A stretch of 64,000 nucleotides of DNA from positions 62,001 to 126,000 of the forward strand of contig JAXMGX010000007.1 in assembly GCA_046347045.1 (NCBI GenBank), given 5' to 3'. Every line of letters begins with the position of its first letter. Positions within the stretch are counted from its first letter, which is position 1. The DNA is from ZC4RG30 sp046347045 (lineage in GTDB: Bacteria > Pseudomonadota > Gammaproteobacteria > Steroidobacterales > Steroidobacteraceae). The notes under the pieces are model-generated. The model was not told the origin of the DNA, searched no databases, and saw only the letters and a program-made list of their open reading frames with translations. Shown one piece after another: positions 10,001-17,614 of the stretch. The translations under genes and the position numbers were made by a program.

Positions 10001-12477
10001 GCAAGTCGACGCTGGCCTTCGACATCATCTTCGGCGAGGGCCAGCGGCGGTACCTGGAATCGCTGAACGCCTACGCGCGGCAGTTCGTGCAGCCTTCGCA
10101 GCGCGCCGATGCCGATGCGGTGTCGGGCATTCCGCCCACGGTGGCCATCGAGCAGCGCACCAGCCGCGGCGGGCGCAAGAGCACCGTGGCCACGCTCACG
10201 GAAATCCATCCCTTCCTGCGCCTGCTGTATGTGCAGCTTGGTGTGCAGCATTGCCCCGACTGCGAAGTGCCGATCGAGCCGCTGACGCAGGAGCAGATCC
10301 TCGCGCGCATCGTGAAGGAACATCGCGGCCGCGAGGTCACCGTGCTCGCGCCACTGGTTTCGGCGCGCAAGGGCTACTACAACGAACTGGCGCGCTGGGC
10401 CGCAGCGAAGGGCCACAGGCACCTGCGCGTGGACGGCAAGCTGCTGCCCACCGCGCCGTGGCCGAAGCTTGCACGCTACAAGGCGCATGACATCGAACTG
10501 CCGGTGGGCACGGTGAAGGTATCGGCCACCACCGAACCCGCGTTGCGACAGCTCGTGGCCGCGGCGCTCGACCTGGGCAAGGGCCAGCTCATGCTGCAGT
10601 CGGCGGCGCGCGATGAACTGCAGATTCTTTCATCCCGTCGTGCCTGCCCTGCCTGCGGCAAGGGCTATGCCGAGCTCGATCCGCGGCTGTTCTCGTACAA
10701 CAGCGCGCGCGGCTGGTGCGAGAGCTGCTTCGGCACCGGGCTCGCCATGGATGAATTCGATGCGGAGCAGACTGGCGAGGAGGAGTCCTGGCTCGAGGCT
10801 GCACAGGGACAACAGGTGTGCGAGTCCTGCGCAGGCCATCGCCTCAATCCCCTGGCGCTGGCGGTCAAGTTCCGCGACCTGTCGATCTCGGAACTCGGCG
10901 GGATGTCGGTGGACGAACTCACGCAGTGGTTCGGCAGGTTGAAGTTGTCCGAGCGCGAGCGCGCCATCGCCACCGACCTGCTCAGCGAAATCCGCGGCCG
11001 GCTGGGATTCCTGCAGCGCGTGGGACTCACCTACCTGTCGCTGGATCGTGCTGCACCCACGCTCTCGGGCGGCGAGACCCAGCGCCTGCGACTGGCGGCG
11101 CAGCTCGGTTCAAACCTGCGCGGCGTGTGCTATGTGCTCGACGAACCCACCATCGGACTGCATCCACGCGACAACCGCATGCTGCTGGATGCCTTGGGGC
11201 AGCTCGCGCAGGGCCGCAACACGCTGGTGGTGGTGGAGCACGACGAGGAAACCATCCGCCGCGCCGACCATGTGCTCGACCTGGGCCCCGGCGCAGGTTC
11301 GCGCGGCGGCCACATCGTGGCCAGCGGCACGGTGAAGGAACTGATGGCAAGCAGGCAGTCGCTGACCGGCCGCTACCTGCGCGAGCCGCTGCAGCATGAA
11401 TCCACGCCGCGGCGCCCGGTGATCACGCGCGGCGCGAAGGCCACGCCCATGCTGCGCATCGAAGGCGCACGGCTGCACAATCTCGCGGGGCTAGACGTCG
11501 ATCTGCCTGTGGGCCGGCTGATCGCGCTGACTGGCGTGTCCGGCTCGGGCAAGTCGACGCTGGCGCTGGACATCCTGCGCCCCGAGCTCGCGGCGCTGAC
11601 CGCACGCGATCGGGGCCGGCACAAGCTGCTTCACTGCAAGGCCATCCGCGGCGCGGAGCACATCGAGCGCGTGCTCGAGGTCGACCAGTCGCCAATCGGC
11701 AAGACCCCCCGCTCCTGCCCCGCCACCTACGTGGGTTTCTGGGATGCCATTCGCCGCATCTATGCCGGCACCACCGAGGCGGGCATGCGCGGCTGGACCG
11801 CAAGCCGCTTCTCGTTCAATACCGCGGGCGGACGCTGCCCGGCCTGCGAGGGCCAGGGCCTGCGCACGGTGGAAATGAACTTCCTGCCCGACGTGAAGGT
11901 GCTCTGCGATGCCTGCCGCGGCGCACGCTTCGATCCCGAGACGCTGGCGGTGCGCTGGCGCGAGAAGAGCATCGGCGATGTGCTGGCCATGAGCGTCGAC
12001 GAAGCCGAGGAATTCTTCCGCAGCAACCCTTCCGTGCACCATGGCCTCGCGCTGCTGCAGGAAGTGGGACTGGGTTACCTCACGCTTGGGCAGCAGAGCC
12101 CCACGCTGTCGGGCGGCGAGGCACAGCGCATCAAGCTGGTCACCGAACTCGCGCGCATCAGGCCCGACGCCGAGCCCGCACATCGCGGCAGCCTCTACAT
12201 CCTCGACGAGCCCACCGTGGGCCTGCACATGGCCGATGTTGAAAGATTGATTGCGGTGCTGCATCGTCTGGCCGACGCGGGCAACACGGTGCTGGTGGTG
12301 GAACACAACCTCGATGTGATCGCGCAGGCCGACTGGGTGATCGATCTGGGGCCCGAGGCCGGTCCCGCAGGCGGACGAATCGTGGCCGCCGGTCCGCCGC
12401 TGCGGATCGCCGCACAGCGCGGCTCGCGCACCGGCGTAGAGCTCACGCGCTTCCTGGAGCGTACCCGTGGCGCATGA
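7045..12477 (+). CDS. uvrA: Double-length UvrA (two complete UvrA units fused), excinuclease ABC subunit A
   Basis: Damage-recognition ATPase of nucleotide excision repair, but 1810 residues long, about twice the usual 940. Residues 1 to about 945 form one full UvrA and 950-1810 a second. Four Walker A loops are visible (GVSGSGKSSLAF near residue 36, then GVSGSGKSTLVTE, GVSGSGKSTLAFD and GVSGSGKSTLALD), with four LSGGE-QR signatures, four Walker B/D-loop motifs (LDEPSIGLH, FDEPTTGLH, LDEPTIGLH, LDEPTVGLH) and an EHD or EHN His switch in each. Zinc-finger pairs such as CPTCGG...CPACTG and CPACEG...CDACRG are kept in both halves. No ATPase site looks dead, so an intramolecular pseudo-dimer is plausible. 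It starts 12 bp after the receptor gene and its end overlaps the next gene. Confidence 0.93.
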   Translation: MPTHEHACIRITGARQNNLRNLSIDLPLGELIVITGVSGSGKSSLAFDTLYAEGQRRYIETFSPYARQFLDRMDRPQVDRIEGIPPAIAIDQTNPVRTSRSTVGTMTEINDHLKLLYARAATLHCRGCGKPVRRDTPASIVESLRAHAAQGDPRMLICFEVERPKNLPEKELRRMLKAQGYVRLLEGSAVREGFLTVVQDRMRIQGADSARLNEAVEAALRGGRGRLLVHALDDAGEVSHSWRYSSALHCADCDIAYQDPLPSHFSFNSALGACETCKGFGRVIGVDYDLVIPDHGKSLGGGAIKPWQTATGKQSQDDMEREAPGARIPLDVPWEELTDAQRQWVIDGDGRKGRRHWYGVKGYFSWLESKAYKMHVRVLLSRYRSYTECPACHGARLKPESLLWRLGPYNMHELMLLPVAKCRAFFNELTLPPPLGEADSELLGEIRTRLGYLGEVGLDYLTLDRQSRTLSGGEVQRINLTTALGTSLVHALFVLDEPSIGLHPRDMGRVIGVMRRLRDAGNTLVVVEHDPQIMLEADRLLDMGPGAGEHGGALVFNGSPAQILRAKNSLTGDYLAGRRRIEAAGAADAIAIPANRKLTLHEASLHNVQSQTLELPLGHLVCVAGVSGSGKSTLVTELLYPALQRHFGKPAELAGTFRKLDGANNLSGVVLVDQSPIGRTTRSNPASFVGAFDPIRAQFAKLPDAIERKYTPGTFSFNSGTGRCPTCGGNGFEHVEMQLLADVYLRCPACTGRRFRDEVLELKIEGAHGRRLNIAEVLDLTVGEAVGYFAQHADVLQRLQPLADVGLGYLRLGQPVPTLSGGEAQRLKLAGYLADTDTAGQQLLIFDEPTTGLHYQDIALLMRALRKLLARGHSLLIIEHNLDVIGAADWLIEMGPEGGDAGGRIVATGTPARFKSAKLGHTGEALAAYAADLDSIADRAPRQPPRRVAPPAVIEVRGAREHNLKNIDARIPHNALTVVTGVSGSGKSTLAFDIIFGEGQRRYLESLNAYARQFVQPSQRADADAVSGIPPTVAIEQRTSRGGRKSTVATLTEIHPFLRLLYVQLGVQHCPDCEVPIEPLTQEQILARIVKEHRGREVTVLAPLVSARKGYYNELARWAAAKGHRHLRVDGKLLPTAPWPKLARYKAHDIELPVGTVKVSATTEPALRQLVAAALDLGKGQLMLQSAARDELQILSSRRACPACGKGYAELDPRLFSYNSARGWCESCFGTGLAMDEFDAEQTGEEESWLEAAQGQQVCESCAGHRLNPLALAVKFRDLSISELGGMSVDELTQWFGRLKLSERERAIATDLLSEIRGRLGFLQRVGLTYLSLDRAAPTLSGGETQRLRLAAQLGSNLRGVCYVLDEPTIGLHPRDNRMLLDALGQLAQGRNTLVVVEHDEETIRRADHVLDLGPGAGSRGGHIVASGTVKELMASRQSLTGRYLREPLQHESTPRRPVITRGAKATPMLRIEGARLHNLAGLDVDLPVGRLIALTGVSGSGKSTLALDILRPELAALTARDRGRHKLLHCKAIRGAEHIERVLEVDQSPIGKTPRSCPATYVGFWDAIRRIYAGTTEAGMRGWTASRFSFNTAGGRCPACEGQGLRTVEMNFLPDVKVLCDACRGARFDPETLAVRWREKSIGDVLAMSVDEAEEFFRSNPSVHHGLALLQEVGLGYLTLGQQSPTLSGGEAQRIKLVTELARIRPDAEPAHRGSLYILDEPTVGLHMADVERLIAVLHRLADAGNTVLVVEHNLDVIAQADWVIDLGPEAGPAGGRIVAAGPPLRIAAQRGSRTGVELTRFLERTRGA

Positions 12478-12766
12478 CATCCAGTGCTGGAAGTGCGGCG
12501 CCTCGCTGGCAGCGCTGGCGCTGCCCTTCGGCCGGCAGGAACGCTGCAAAGCCTGCGGCGCCGACCTGCATGTCTGCAAGCTGTGCAGCCACCATGTGCC
12601 GCGCCTGCCCGCGCAGTGCGACGTGCCCGACATCGAGGAAGTGCGCGCGAAGGATCGCGCCAATTTCTGCGACCACTACCTGCCCGTGCGCGGCGCCTGG
12701 AAAGGCGGCACCAGCGCGGCGGCAGATGCCGCGCGCGCGGAACTCGACAAGCTGTTCGGAAAATAG
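12467..12766 (+). CDS. Small zinc-ribbon protein of unknown function
   Basis: 99 residues with three Cys-x-x-Cys pairs near the start (CWKC, CKAC, CKLC) plus an HHVP segment and later Cys and His residues, so it probably binds one or two zinc ions. There is no signal peptide or membrane helix, so it should be cytoplasmic. The GTG start at 12467 is chosen because GGAG lies about eight bases upstream and because conserved-looking sequence (AHDIQCWKCG) begins there. It overlaps the end of uvrA by 11 bp, so the two are co-translated and a link to repair is possible. I do not recognise a named family. Confidence 0.8.
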   Translation: MAHDIQCWKCGASLAALALPFGRQERCKACGADLHVCKLCSHHVPRLPAQCDVPDIEEVRAKDRANFCDHYLPVRGAWKGGTSAAADAARAELDKLFGK

Positions 12767-12776
12767 CGGGCAATGC

Positions 12777-12796
12777 CTCACCGCGCAGGCGGTGAG
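12777..12796. terminator. Hairpin between convergent genes, possible bidirectional terminator
   Basis: CTCACCGC-GCAG-GCGGTGAG is a perfect 8-bp stem with a 4-base loop, placed in the 37 bp between the convergent stop codons of the zinc-ribbon gene and the SPOR-like gene. It has no T-tract, so intrinsic termination would be imperfect. Confidence 0.45.
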
Positions 12797-12803
12797 TCAT
12801 TAC

Positions 12804-14417
12804 TCACCCGCCCGACAGGCGGTTGAGCAGCTTCGAGAAGCGCGAGGCCGACTTCTTCTCGATGGGCTTGCGGATGGCCGAGTCGTTGACGATCTCCCGG
12901 CTCTCATCCAGCGTCAGCGTCGAGGCGCCCAGGATCTCGAGCGTCGACTCGAGGGGATTCGGCGCGCCCGGCGCGGCGCGCCCTGAACCTGCAGCCTGCG
13001 GCCGCTTGCGCACCATGACGCGCTTGCCTGCGGGCTTGCCGGATTCCTTCACCGCCGTGGCGCCGGCAGCGCCGGCCGCCGGTGCTGCCGGCTTCACCAG
13101 TGGCCTGCCGGCAGCAGCCGCGGCGATCTTCTGGCGCGCCGTCATCGACGCTGCCGCAGATGCAGCCGGTGTCGCGGTCCGCGGAGCGATGTCTTCGACA
13201 TCGCGCTTCGCGGCGCGCGGTGCGTCATCCTGCAGCAGTTCGAAACCGTCCAGGCCTTCCTGCTCGATCGACAGCGTATTCTCGGGCCGCATCGGCGGCG
13301 CGACCTCGGGCGCGCGCTGCGCAGGACTGCCGCCGTCCTTCGCATGATCGCGTTCGCGCGTCGCCACGGGCACCACGGCCACCGCGGGATAATCCGCGCG
13401 CACGTAGTGCGCCACCTGCGTGGCCGAATTCGGATCGCTGAAGAAGCCCAGCCGCAGGCCGAACCACTTGCGGCCCTGGCGGCTGCCTTCGACGTTGTAC
13501 AACGTATAGGCGTCGAAGATCGCCAGGTGCGGCAGCGACGAGACATCGATGGGCGCCACCGCCCACACGAGCTGCACAGCGAAGCAGGGCGGCGCGTTGT
13601 TCTGCGCGTCCAGCCGGATGTCGGTCAGCGTCTGCGTGTCTTCGGGCGTGACGATGCGAACCTGGTTCTCGTCGCCATCCTTTGCGGGCGCGGGCGGACG
13701 CGCCTTCAGCGGCGCGCGGGGTTTGGCAACGGGTACGGCAGCGGCAGGCGCCGGCGCAGCAGGCAGCACCGCGGCAGCAGGCGGCATCGCGGCAGCAGGT
13801 GCGGCGCGCGGAATTTCCATCGCCGGTGGCGCCTTCGGCGCGACCACCTTCGGGGCAACGGCGGGTTCGGGCGCCACTTCGAGCACGCGCAGCGTCTGCG
13901 AGGCGCTCAAGTCCTGTGGACTGTCTTCGCTGAGCTGCGCGAGCACATCGCGCACATTCGACATGGAGTCCAGCGTCGGCGGCGCTGCAACGGCAGCCGG
14001 TGCGACCGTGGCGACCGGCGGCGCGACTGTGGCGACGGTCGGCGCGACCGCCACCGGCGGTGCAGCGGGCTGGGCGGCGGTACGCGTGACCGTCACCGTG
14101 GGCGCAATCGACGTGCGTGCCCGACGCGGTACGCCGGTGGTCGGCGCAGGCCCCGCCCATGCGGCCGGATATACATCGCGCACCGCAGCCAGCAGCGCTT
14201 CGGCCTGTTCCTGCGTCGCGAAGTAGCCCATGTGCAGCCGGAAGCGTTCGCGGCCCTCCTCGCGCTGGCGGCTGACGAAGAAGGTGAAACGCTTGAGTTC
14301 CGGCGTGTTCGGATGCGACAGCGCCATCGGCGAAGTGGAGGCGCAAAGGTTGATGACGAACATCTGTGCCGTATCGGCGGGCTCAGTGTTCAGTCGCGTT
14401 GCATGATCAGCGCTCAT
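12804..14417 (-). CDS. Protein with two SPOR-like modules, under a c-di-GMP riboswitch
   Basis: 537-residue protein with no signal peptide or clear membrane helix. Two SPOR-like units are visible: one near the N-terminus (MFVINLCAS ... RFRLHMGYFATQEQAEALL ... VYPAAW) and one in the middle (CFAVQLVWAV ... WFGLRLGFFSDPNSATQVA ... DYPAVAVV). They are joined and followed by long Ala/Pro-rich linkers and a basic C-terminus ending in a short helix (RFSKLLNRLSGG). SPOR domains normally bind denuded peptidoglycan; a cytoplasmic version could do something else. The frame runs up to an ATG at 14483, but that ATG lies inside the riboswitch stem. The ATG at 14417 has GGAG nine bases upstream and is preferred. 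A GGDEF-EAL gene is just upstream on the same strand. Confidence 0.85.
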   Translation of the reverse strand: MSADHATRLNTEPADTAQMFVINLCASTSPMALSHPNTPELKRFTFFVSRQREEGRERFRLHMGYFATQEQAEALLAAVRDVYPAAWAGPAPTTGVPRRARTSIAPTVTVTRTAAQPAAPPVAVAPTVATVAPPVATVAPAAVAAPPTLDSMSNVRDVLAQLSEDSPQDLSASQTLRVLEVAPEPAVAPKVVAPKAPPAMEIPRAAPAAAMPPAAAVLPAAPAPAAAVPVAKPRAPLKARPPAPAKDGDENQVRIVTPEDTQTLTDIRLDAQNNAPPCFAVQLVWAVAPIDVSSLPHLAIFDAYTLYNVEGSRQGRKWFGLRLGFFSDPNSATQVAHYVRADYPAVAVVPVATRERDHAKDGGSPAQRAPEVAPPMRPENTLSIEQEGLDGFELLQDDAPRAAKRDVEDIAPRTATPAASAAASMTARQKIAAAAAGRPLVKPAAPAAGAAGATAVKESGKPAGKRVMVRKRPQAAGSGRAAPGAPNPLESTLEILGASTLTLDESREIVNDSAIRKPIEKKSASRFSKLLNRLSGG

Positions 14418-14451
14418 CTCGTGAAACTCCAGGGAAGTTCCTTCTTCCGGG

Positions 14452-14535
14452 GGCGGCTCCGCGTTCCTGGGAGATGCAATCATCTCCTGTAGATCGGTGG
14501 CTTTGCGTCCCCGCCTTTCGACGGGTTTGCCTTGG
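14452..14535 (-). ncRNA. Cyclic di-GMP-I (GEMM) riboswitch aptamer
   Basis: Read on the minus strand, the leader contains GGCAAACC (from 14531), then the stem CCCGUC-GAAA-GGCGGG (14525-14510) with a GNRA tetraloop, then GGACGCAAAGCCACCG, which is the hallmark of the GEMM aptamer. A second stem follows, GGAGAUG-AUUG-CAUCUCC (14487-14470), and then AGGAACGCGGAGCC, corresponding to the tetraloop-receptor and closing strand of the family (AGGUAGCGGGGUUACC in the Vibrio example). The SD of the downstream gene (14430-14427) lies in CCUGGAG, which could pair with CUCC(C)AGG of the second stem (14473-14466), suggesting translational control. Motif order and spacing make the aptamer call strong; the switching model is inference. 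Confidence 0.88.
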
Positions 14536-14536
14536 T

Positions 14537-14549
14537 CACTTTCAAAGTG
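14537..14549. promoter_or_regulatory. Palindrome upstream of the riboswitch
   Basis: CACTTT-C-AAAGTG is a perfect 6-bp inverted repeat around one base, immediately upstream of the aptamer. A second one, GACGCGA-CT-TCGCGTC, sits at 14557-14572. They could be hairpins of the leader, the outer part of the riboswitch fold, or protein-binding sites. No clear -35/-10 pair was found in 14550-14671. Confidence 0.3.
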
Positions 14550-14671
14550 TCTGTGGGACGCGACTTCGCGTCAACTGAAAAGTCAAAGTCATATGTCATC
14601 TCGCTGTCGCAGCTTTGCGTCATGCGAGGTGCATGGCGCGAACGGTGACATAAGGGCCGGCGGCGCCGGTA

Positions 14672-17518
14672 TCAGGCGATGGCTGATTGTTCCTGCGCAA
14701 TGTCGGGACTGCGACCCAGCAGAAGTTCCGTCATCGCTGCGGCCGGCAGCGGCCGCGCCAGGAAGTAGCCCTGCGCCACGTCGCAGCCCCGCTCGCGCAG
14801 GAAATCGAGTTGTTCGATGGTCTCCACGCCCTCGGCCACCACCTGCTTCTCGAGCGAATGGGCCATCACGATGATGGTGCTGGCCAGCGCCGCGGCCGAG
14901 GCGTTGTCGCCCAGTTCCTCGACGAAACTGCGGTCGATCTTCACCGACGTCACCGGGTAGCGGCGCAGGTTGGCCAGCGCGGTGCTGCCAGTGCCGAAGT
15001 CATCCAGCGTCAGCGCCACGCCCAGCGCCGACAGTTCCTCGATGCAGGTCTGGCTGTCGGTGTCGGTGAGCGCGGCCTCGTTCAGTTCGAAGACGAGCTG
15101 CGCAGGCGGGATGCGGTAGCGGTCCAGCACGCGGCGCACCTCGGGGACCATGCCCGGATCGCGAAGCTGCTGCACCGACAGGTTCACGGCCAGCGTGGGC
15201 AGGCTCACGCCCAGCTCGCGCCACTGCGCCAGTTGCGCACAGGCCGAATCGAGCACCCAGCCGCCCAGATCGACGATCAGGCCCGATTCCTCCGCGGCGG
15301 GAATGAACTCGGCGGAGGTCACGACGCCGTCGCGCGGGCGCTGCCAGCGCAGCAGCGCTTCGACGCCACGCAGCGACCCGTCGCGTACGCTGTACTGGGG
15401 CTGGAAGTACAGCGAGAACTCGCGTCGCTTCAGCGCGCGGTACAAACCACTGTCGGCCACGCGCCCGCCGCGCGAGGCCATCTGCGGGCTGTAGAACACC
15501 GCCGTGCCGCGGCCCATGTCCTTGGCGCGGTACATGGCCAGATCGGCGTTGCGCAGCAGATCATCGAGCTGCACGCCATCGTCGGGGAACAGCGTCACGC
15601 CGATGCTGGCGCGGACCAGGTGATCGCGCCCGCCCAGGCGCACGGGCATGTGCATGGACTGGATGATGCGCTCCGCCACCGCGGACGCGGCCGCGGCATC
15701 GGCCACATGGCGCAGGATCACGGTGAATTCATCGCCACCCAGGCGCGCAACGGTGTCGCCCTCCTTCACGCAGGAACGCAGCCGCTGGGCCACGATGGAC
15801 AGCAACTGATCGCCCGCCGCGTGGCCCATCGAGTCGTTGACCTTCTTGAAATGATCTAGGTCGATGTACAGCAGTGCGCCGCGCGAAGGCGACTGCGTGA
15901 TGGCGGCCAGTTCCTGCGCCAGCCGGTCGCGGAACAGCAGGCGGTTGGGAAGCTGCGTCAGCGGATCGAAATGCGCCTGGCGGTACAGCTTGTCGGTGCG
16001 CGCCGTGCTCGACAGCGCGATGCCCAGCCGCTGCGCGCACTGCGTGCCGCAGGCGGCGACGCGCGCGCTCTGCGGCGGCGCCTCCGGATAGCCCACGACC
16101 AGCACCGCCGACAGCTCCTGGTTCACCAGCACCGGCCAGACCCAGAAGAATTCCGAACCGCCCTGCTGCATCGGCATCAGGAAGCTGTGGCGGCCTTCCT
16201 CGCAGCGCACGATGGTGAGCCCGCCGGCGGATGCGCGCAGCGCGTGCATCATCTCCTCGTCCAGTACCACGCGGTTCACCGGGCAGCCGCCTTCGGCATC
16301 CACGGCGAACAGCCGGCCGTGGCCGGACATCGCCGGATCCACCAGCGTCAACCCCACATTGTGGGCACCGGTGGCCTCGCGGACCCGCATCAGCACCTGG
16401 TCGAGCACGCTCTCGTAGTCGCCGCCCATCAGCAGCAGACCATCGATCTCCTCGAGCGCGCGCTGCGAATCACGCTGCGTGCCGATCACCTGCGCGCTGC
16501 GGTTGAAGGCATCGAATACCTGCGACAACTCCGTGCACAGCCGGCCGGGCGGCGAAAGCTGAGTGATCCGGTGCGGCAGGTTCGACACCGCGCGCCGCAG
16601 CTGGCGGATAGCCGGCACGTACAGACGGCCGGCGAGCTCACCGGCCAGCGCGGCCAGCAGCAGCACGCCAACCAGCAGCGCGCTCTGCGTGCGCAGCGCC
16701 GATGCGAATGCCACGCTCCAGGGACGGTCGGCGCTGCCGGTGACGATGCCGACGCGCACGCTGGCCGACGGCGTCGGCAGTTCCAGCGCGGACATCGCAC
16801 CCACCCATGCGCCGCCCTGTGCGTTCCACGCAAGATCGGCGCTGGGGTATTGTCCGTGCGAATCCGGCTGCAGCGCAGCAAAGCGTTGCGCCATCCAGCG
16901 CGCAAGATCGCTGGTGTGTTCGAGGGTGCTGAAATATGCCGCGCCGGATTCATCGAGCGCGAGCAGCGACATGTCCAGATGCAGCTCGCGCAGCGGGCGC
17001 CACAGCCATTCGCTGGACACCTGCGCCACCACCAGACGCGGGCTGCGCACACCCATCTTGCGCAGCATGAAGAGTCCCGATCCACTTCCCGGCACCGGCC
17101 CGCCCTGCAGCACGGGCTGGCCGGCATTCAGGGCCTGGAGCTGGGGACCATTGAGCACGATGCGCACCGGACCGGTGCTGACCAGTCCCGACGCAGGCAG
17201 CGGCATCACCGCATGCCAACTGAAATACCCCGACTGCAGGATGCGCGCGCGGGTGGCCGGCGCGATGTCCGCTTCGGGATTGCTTTCGAGGATGGCCTGC
17301 AGCGCGGTGTCGGCGGCAGAGAGCCGGCTTCTGACGGACAGCGCCGCCAGGTTCACCGCCTGGCGCATCTGCACCTGGTGCATCTGGCGGTACTGGCGCT
17401 GCTGCTTGCCCGCCTGCAGCAGCAGGCCCGCGAGCACGACCGCGAGGCCGCTCAGCGCAACGGCAAGCGCCACGCGGCGTCCAATGCCGCTGAACAGCGC
17501 AATAGAAGCTCTGCGCAT
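14672..17518 (-). CDS. Membrane-bound GGDEF-EAL protein (c-di-GMP cyclase/phosphodiesterase)
   Basis: 948 residues. A membrane helix at about 13-33 and another at about 280-300 flank a periplasmic sensor region of some 240 residues. These are followed by a HAMP/GAF-like segment (about 310-500), a GGDEF domain (HFDPLTQLPNR; intact GGDEF near residue 594) and an EAL domain (GVEALLRW near 721, DDFGTGSTALANLR, KIDRSFVEEL, AEGVET). Both active-site signatures are intact, so it could make or degrade c-di-GMP; which activity dominates cannot be read from sequence. It ends 250 bases upstream of the riboswitch-controlled SPOR-like gene, which makes local c-di-GMP feedback attractive. Confidence 0.95.
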   Translation of the reverse strand: MRRASIALFSGIGRRVALAVALSGLAVVLAGLLLQAGKQQRQYRQMHQVQMRQAVNLAALSVRSRLSAADTALQAILESNPEADIAPATRARILQSGYFSWHAVMPLPASGLVSTGPVRIVLNGPQLQALNAGQPVLQGGPVPGSGSGLFMLRKMGVRSPRLVVAQVSSEWLWRPLRELHLDMSLLALDESGAAYFSTLEHTSDLARWMAQRFAALQPDSHGQYPSADLAWNAQGGAWVGAMSALELPTPSASVRVGIVTGSADRPWSVAFASALRTQSALLVGVLLLAALAGELAGRLYVPAIRQLRRAVSNLPHRITQLSPPGRLCTELSQVFDAFNRSAQVIGTQRDSQRALEEIDGLLLMGGDYESVLDQVLMRVREATGAHNVGLTLVDPAMSGHGRLFAVDAEGGCPVNRVVLDEEMMHALRASAGGLTIVRCEEGRHSFLMPMQQGGSEFFWVWPVLVNQELSAVLVVGYPEAPPQSARVAACGTQCAQRLGIALSSTARTDKLYRQAHFDPLTQLPNRLLFRDRLAQELAAITQSPSRGALLYIDLDHFKKVNDSMGHAAGDQLLSIVAQRLRSCVKEGDTVARLGGDEFTVILRHVADAAAASAVAERIIQSMHMPVRLGGRDHLVRASIGVTLFPDDGVQLDDLLRNADLAMYRAKDMGRGTAVFYSPQMASRGGRVADSGLYRALKRREFSLYFQPQYSVRDGSLRGVEALLRWQRPRDGVVTSAEFIPAAEESGLIVDLGGWVLDSACAQLAQWRELGVSLPTLAVNLSVQQLRDPGMVPEVRRVLDRYRIPPAQLVFELNEAALTDTDSQTCIEELSALGVALTLDDFGTGSTALANLRRYPVTSVKIDRSFVEELGDNASAAALASTIIVMAHSLEKQVVAEGVETIEQLDFLRERGCDVAQGYFLARPLPAAAMTELLLGRSPDIAQEQSAIA

Positions 17519-17614
17519 TGCCGTTCGGAGTCCAGTCCCGGTCCTGAAGTGAGGGCCACATTTGACAATGGCAGGGCGACCGGCCGGTGTGCGCTACGTC
17601 ACCAAATGCCCTGC

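Noticed and set aside
5152..10488. Very long open frame on the minus strand opposite the receptor and uvrA genes
   Set aside because: The translation is Arg/His/Gln-rich with no domain motifs, while the plus strand encodes clear TonB-receptor and UvrA motifs. It is a by-product of high GC content, as are similar long antisense frames elsewhere (for example 16-18 kb and 58-60 kb).
14418..14483. 22-residue N-terminal extension of the SPOR-like protein from the ATG at 14483
   Set aside because: This ATG and the following bases form the second stem of the riboswitch aptamer, and its AGGAG is directly adjacent with no spacing. The ATG at 14417 has proper SD spacing.
14612..14621. Second GACGCAAAGC motif on the minus strand, suggesting tandem GEMM riboswitches
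   Set aside because: It lacks the upstream GCAAACC and GNRA-capped stem and instead lies in a short CUCGC/GCGAG hairpin; the match is short and probably chance.
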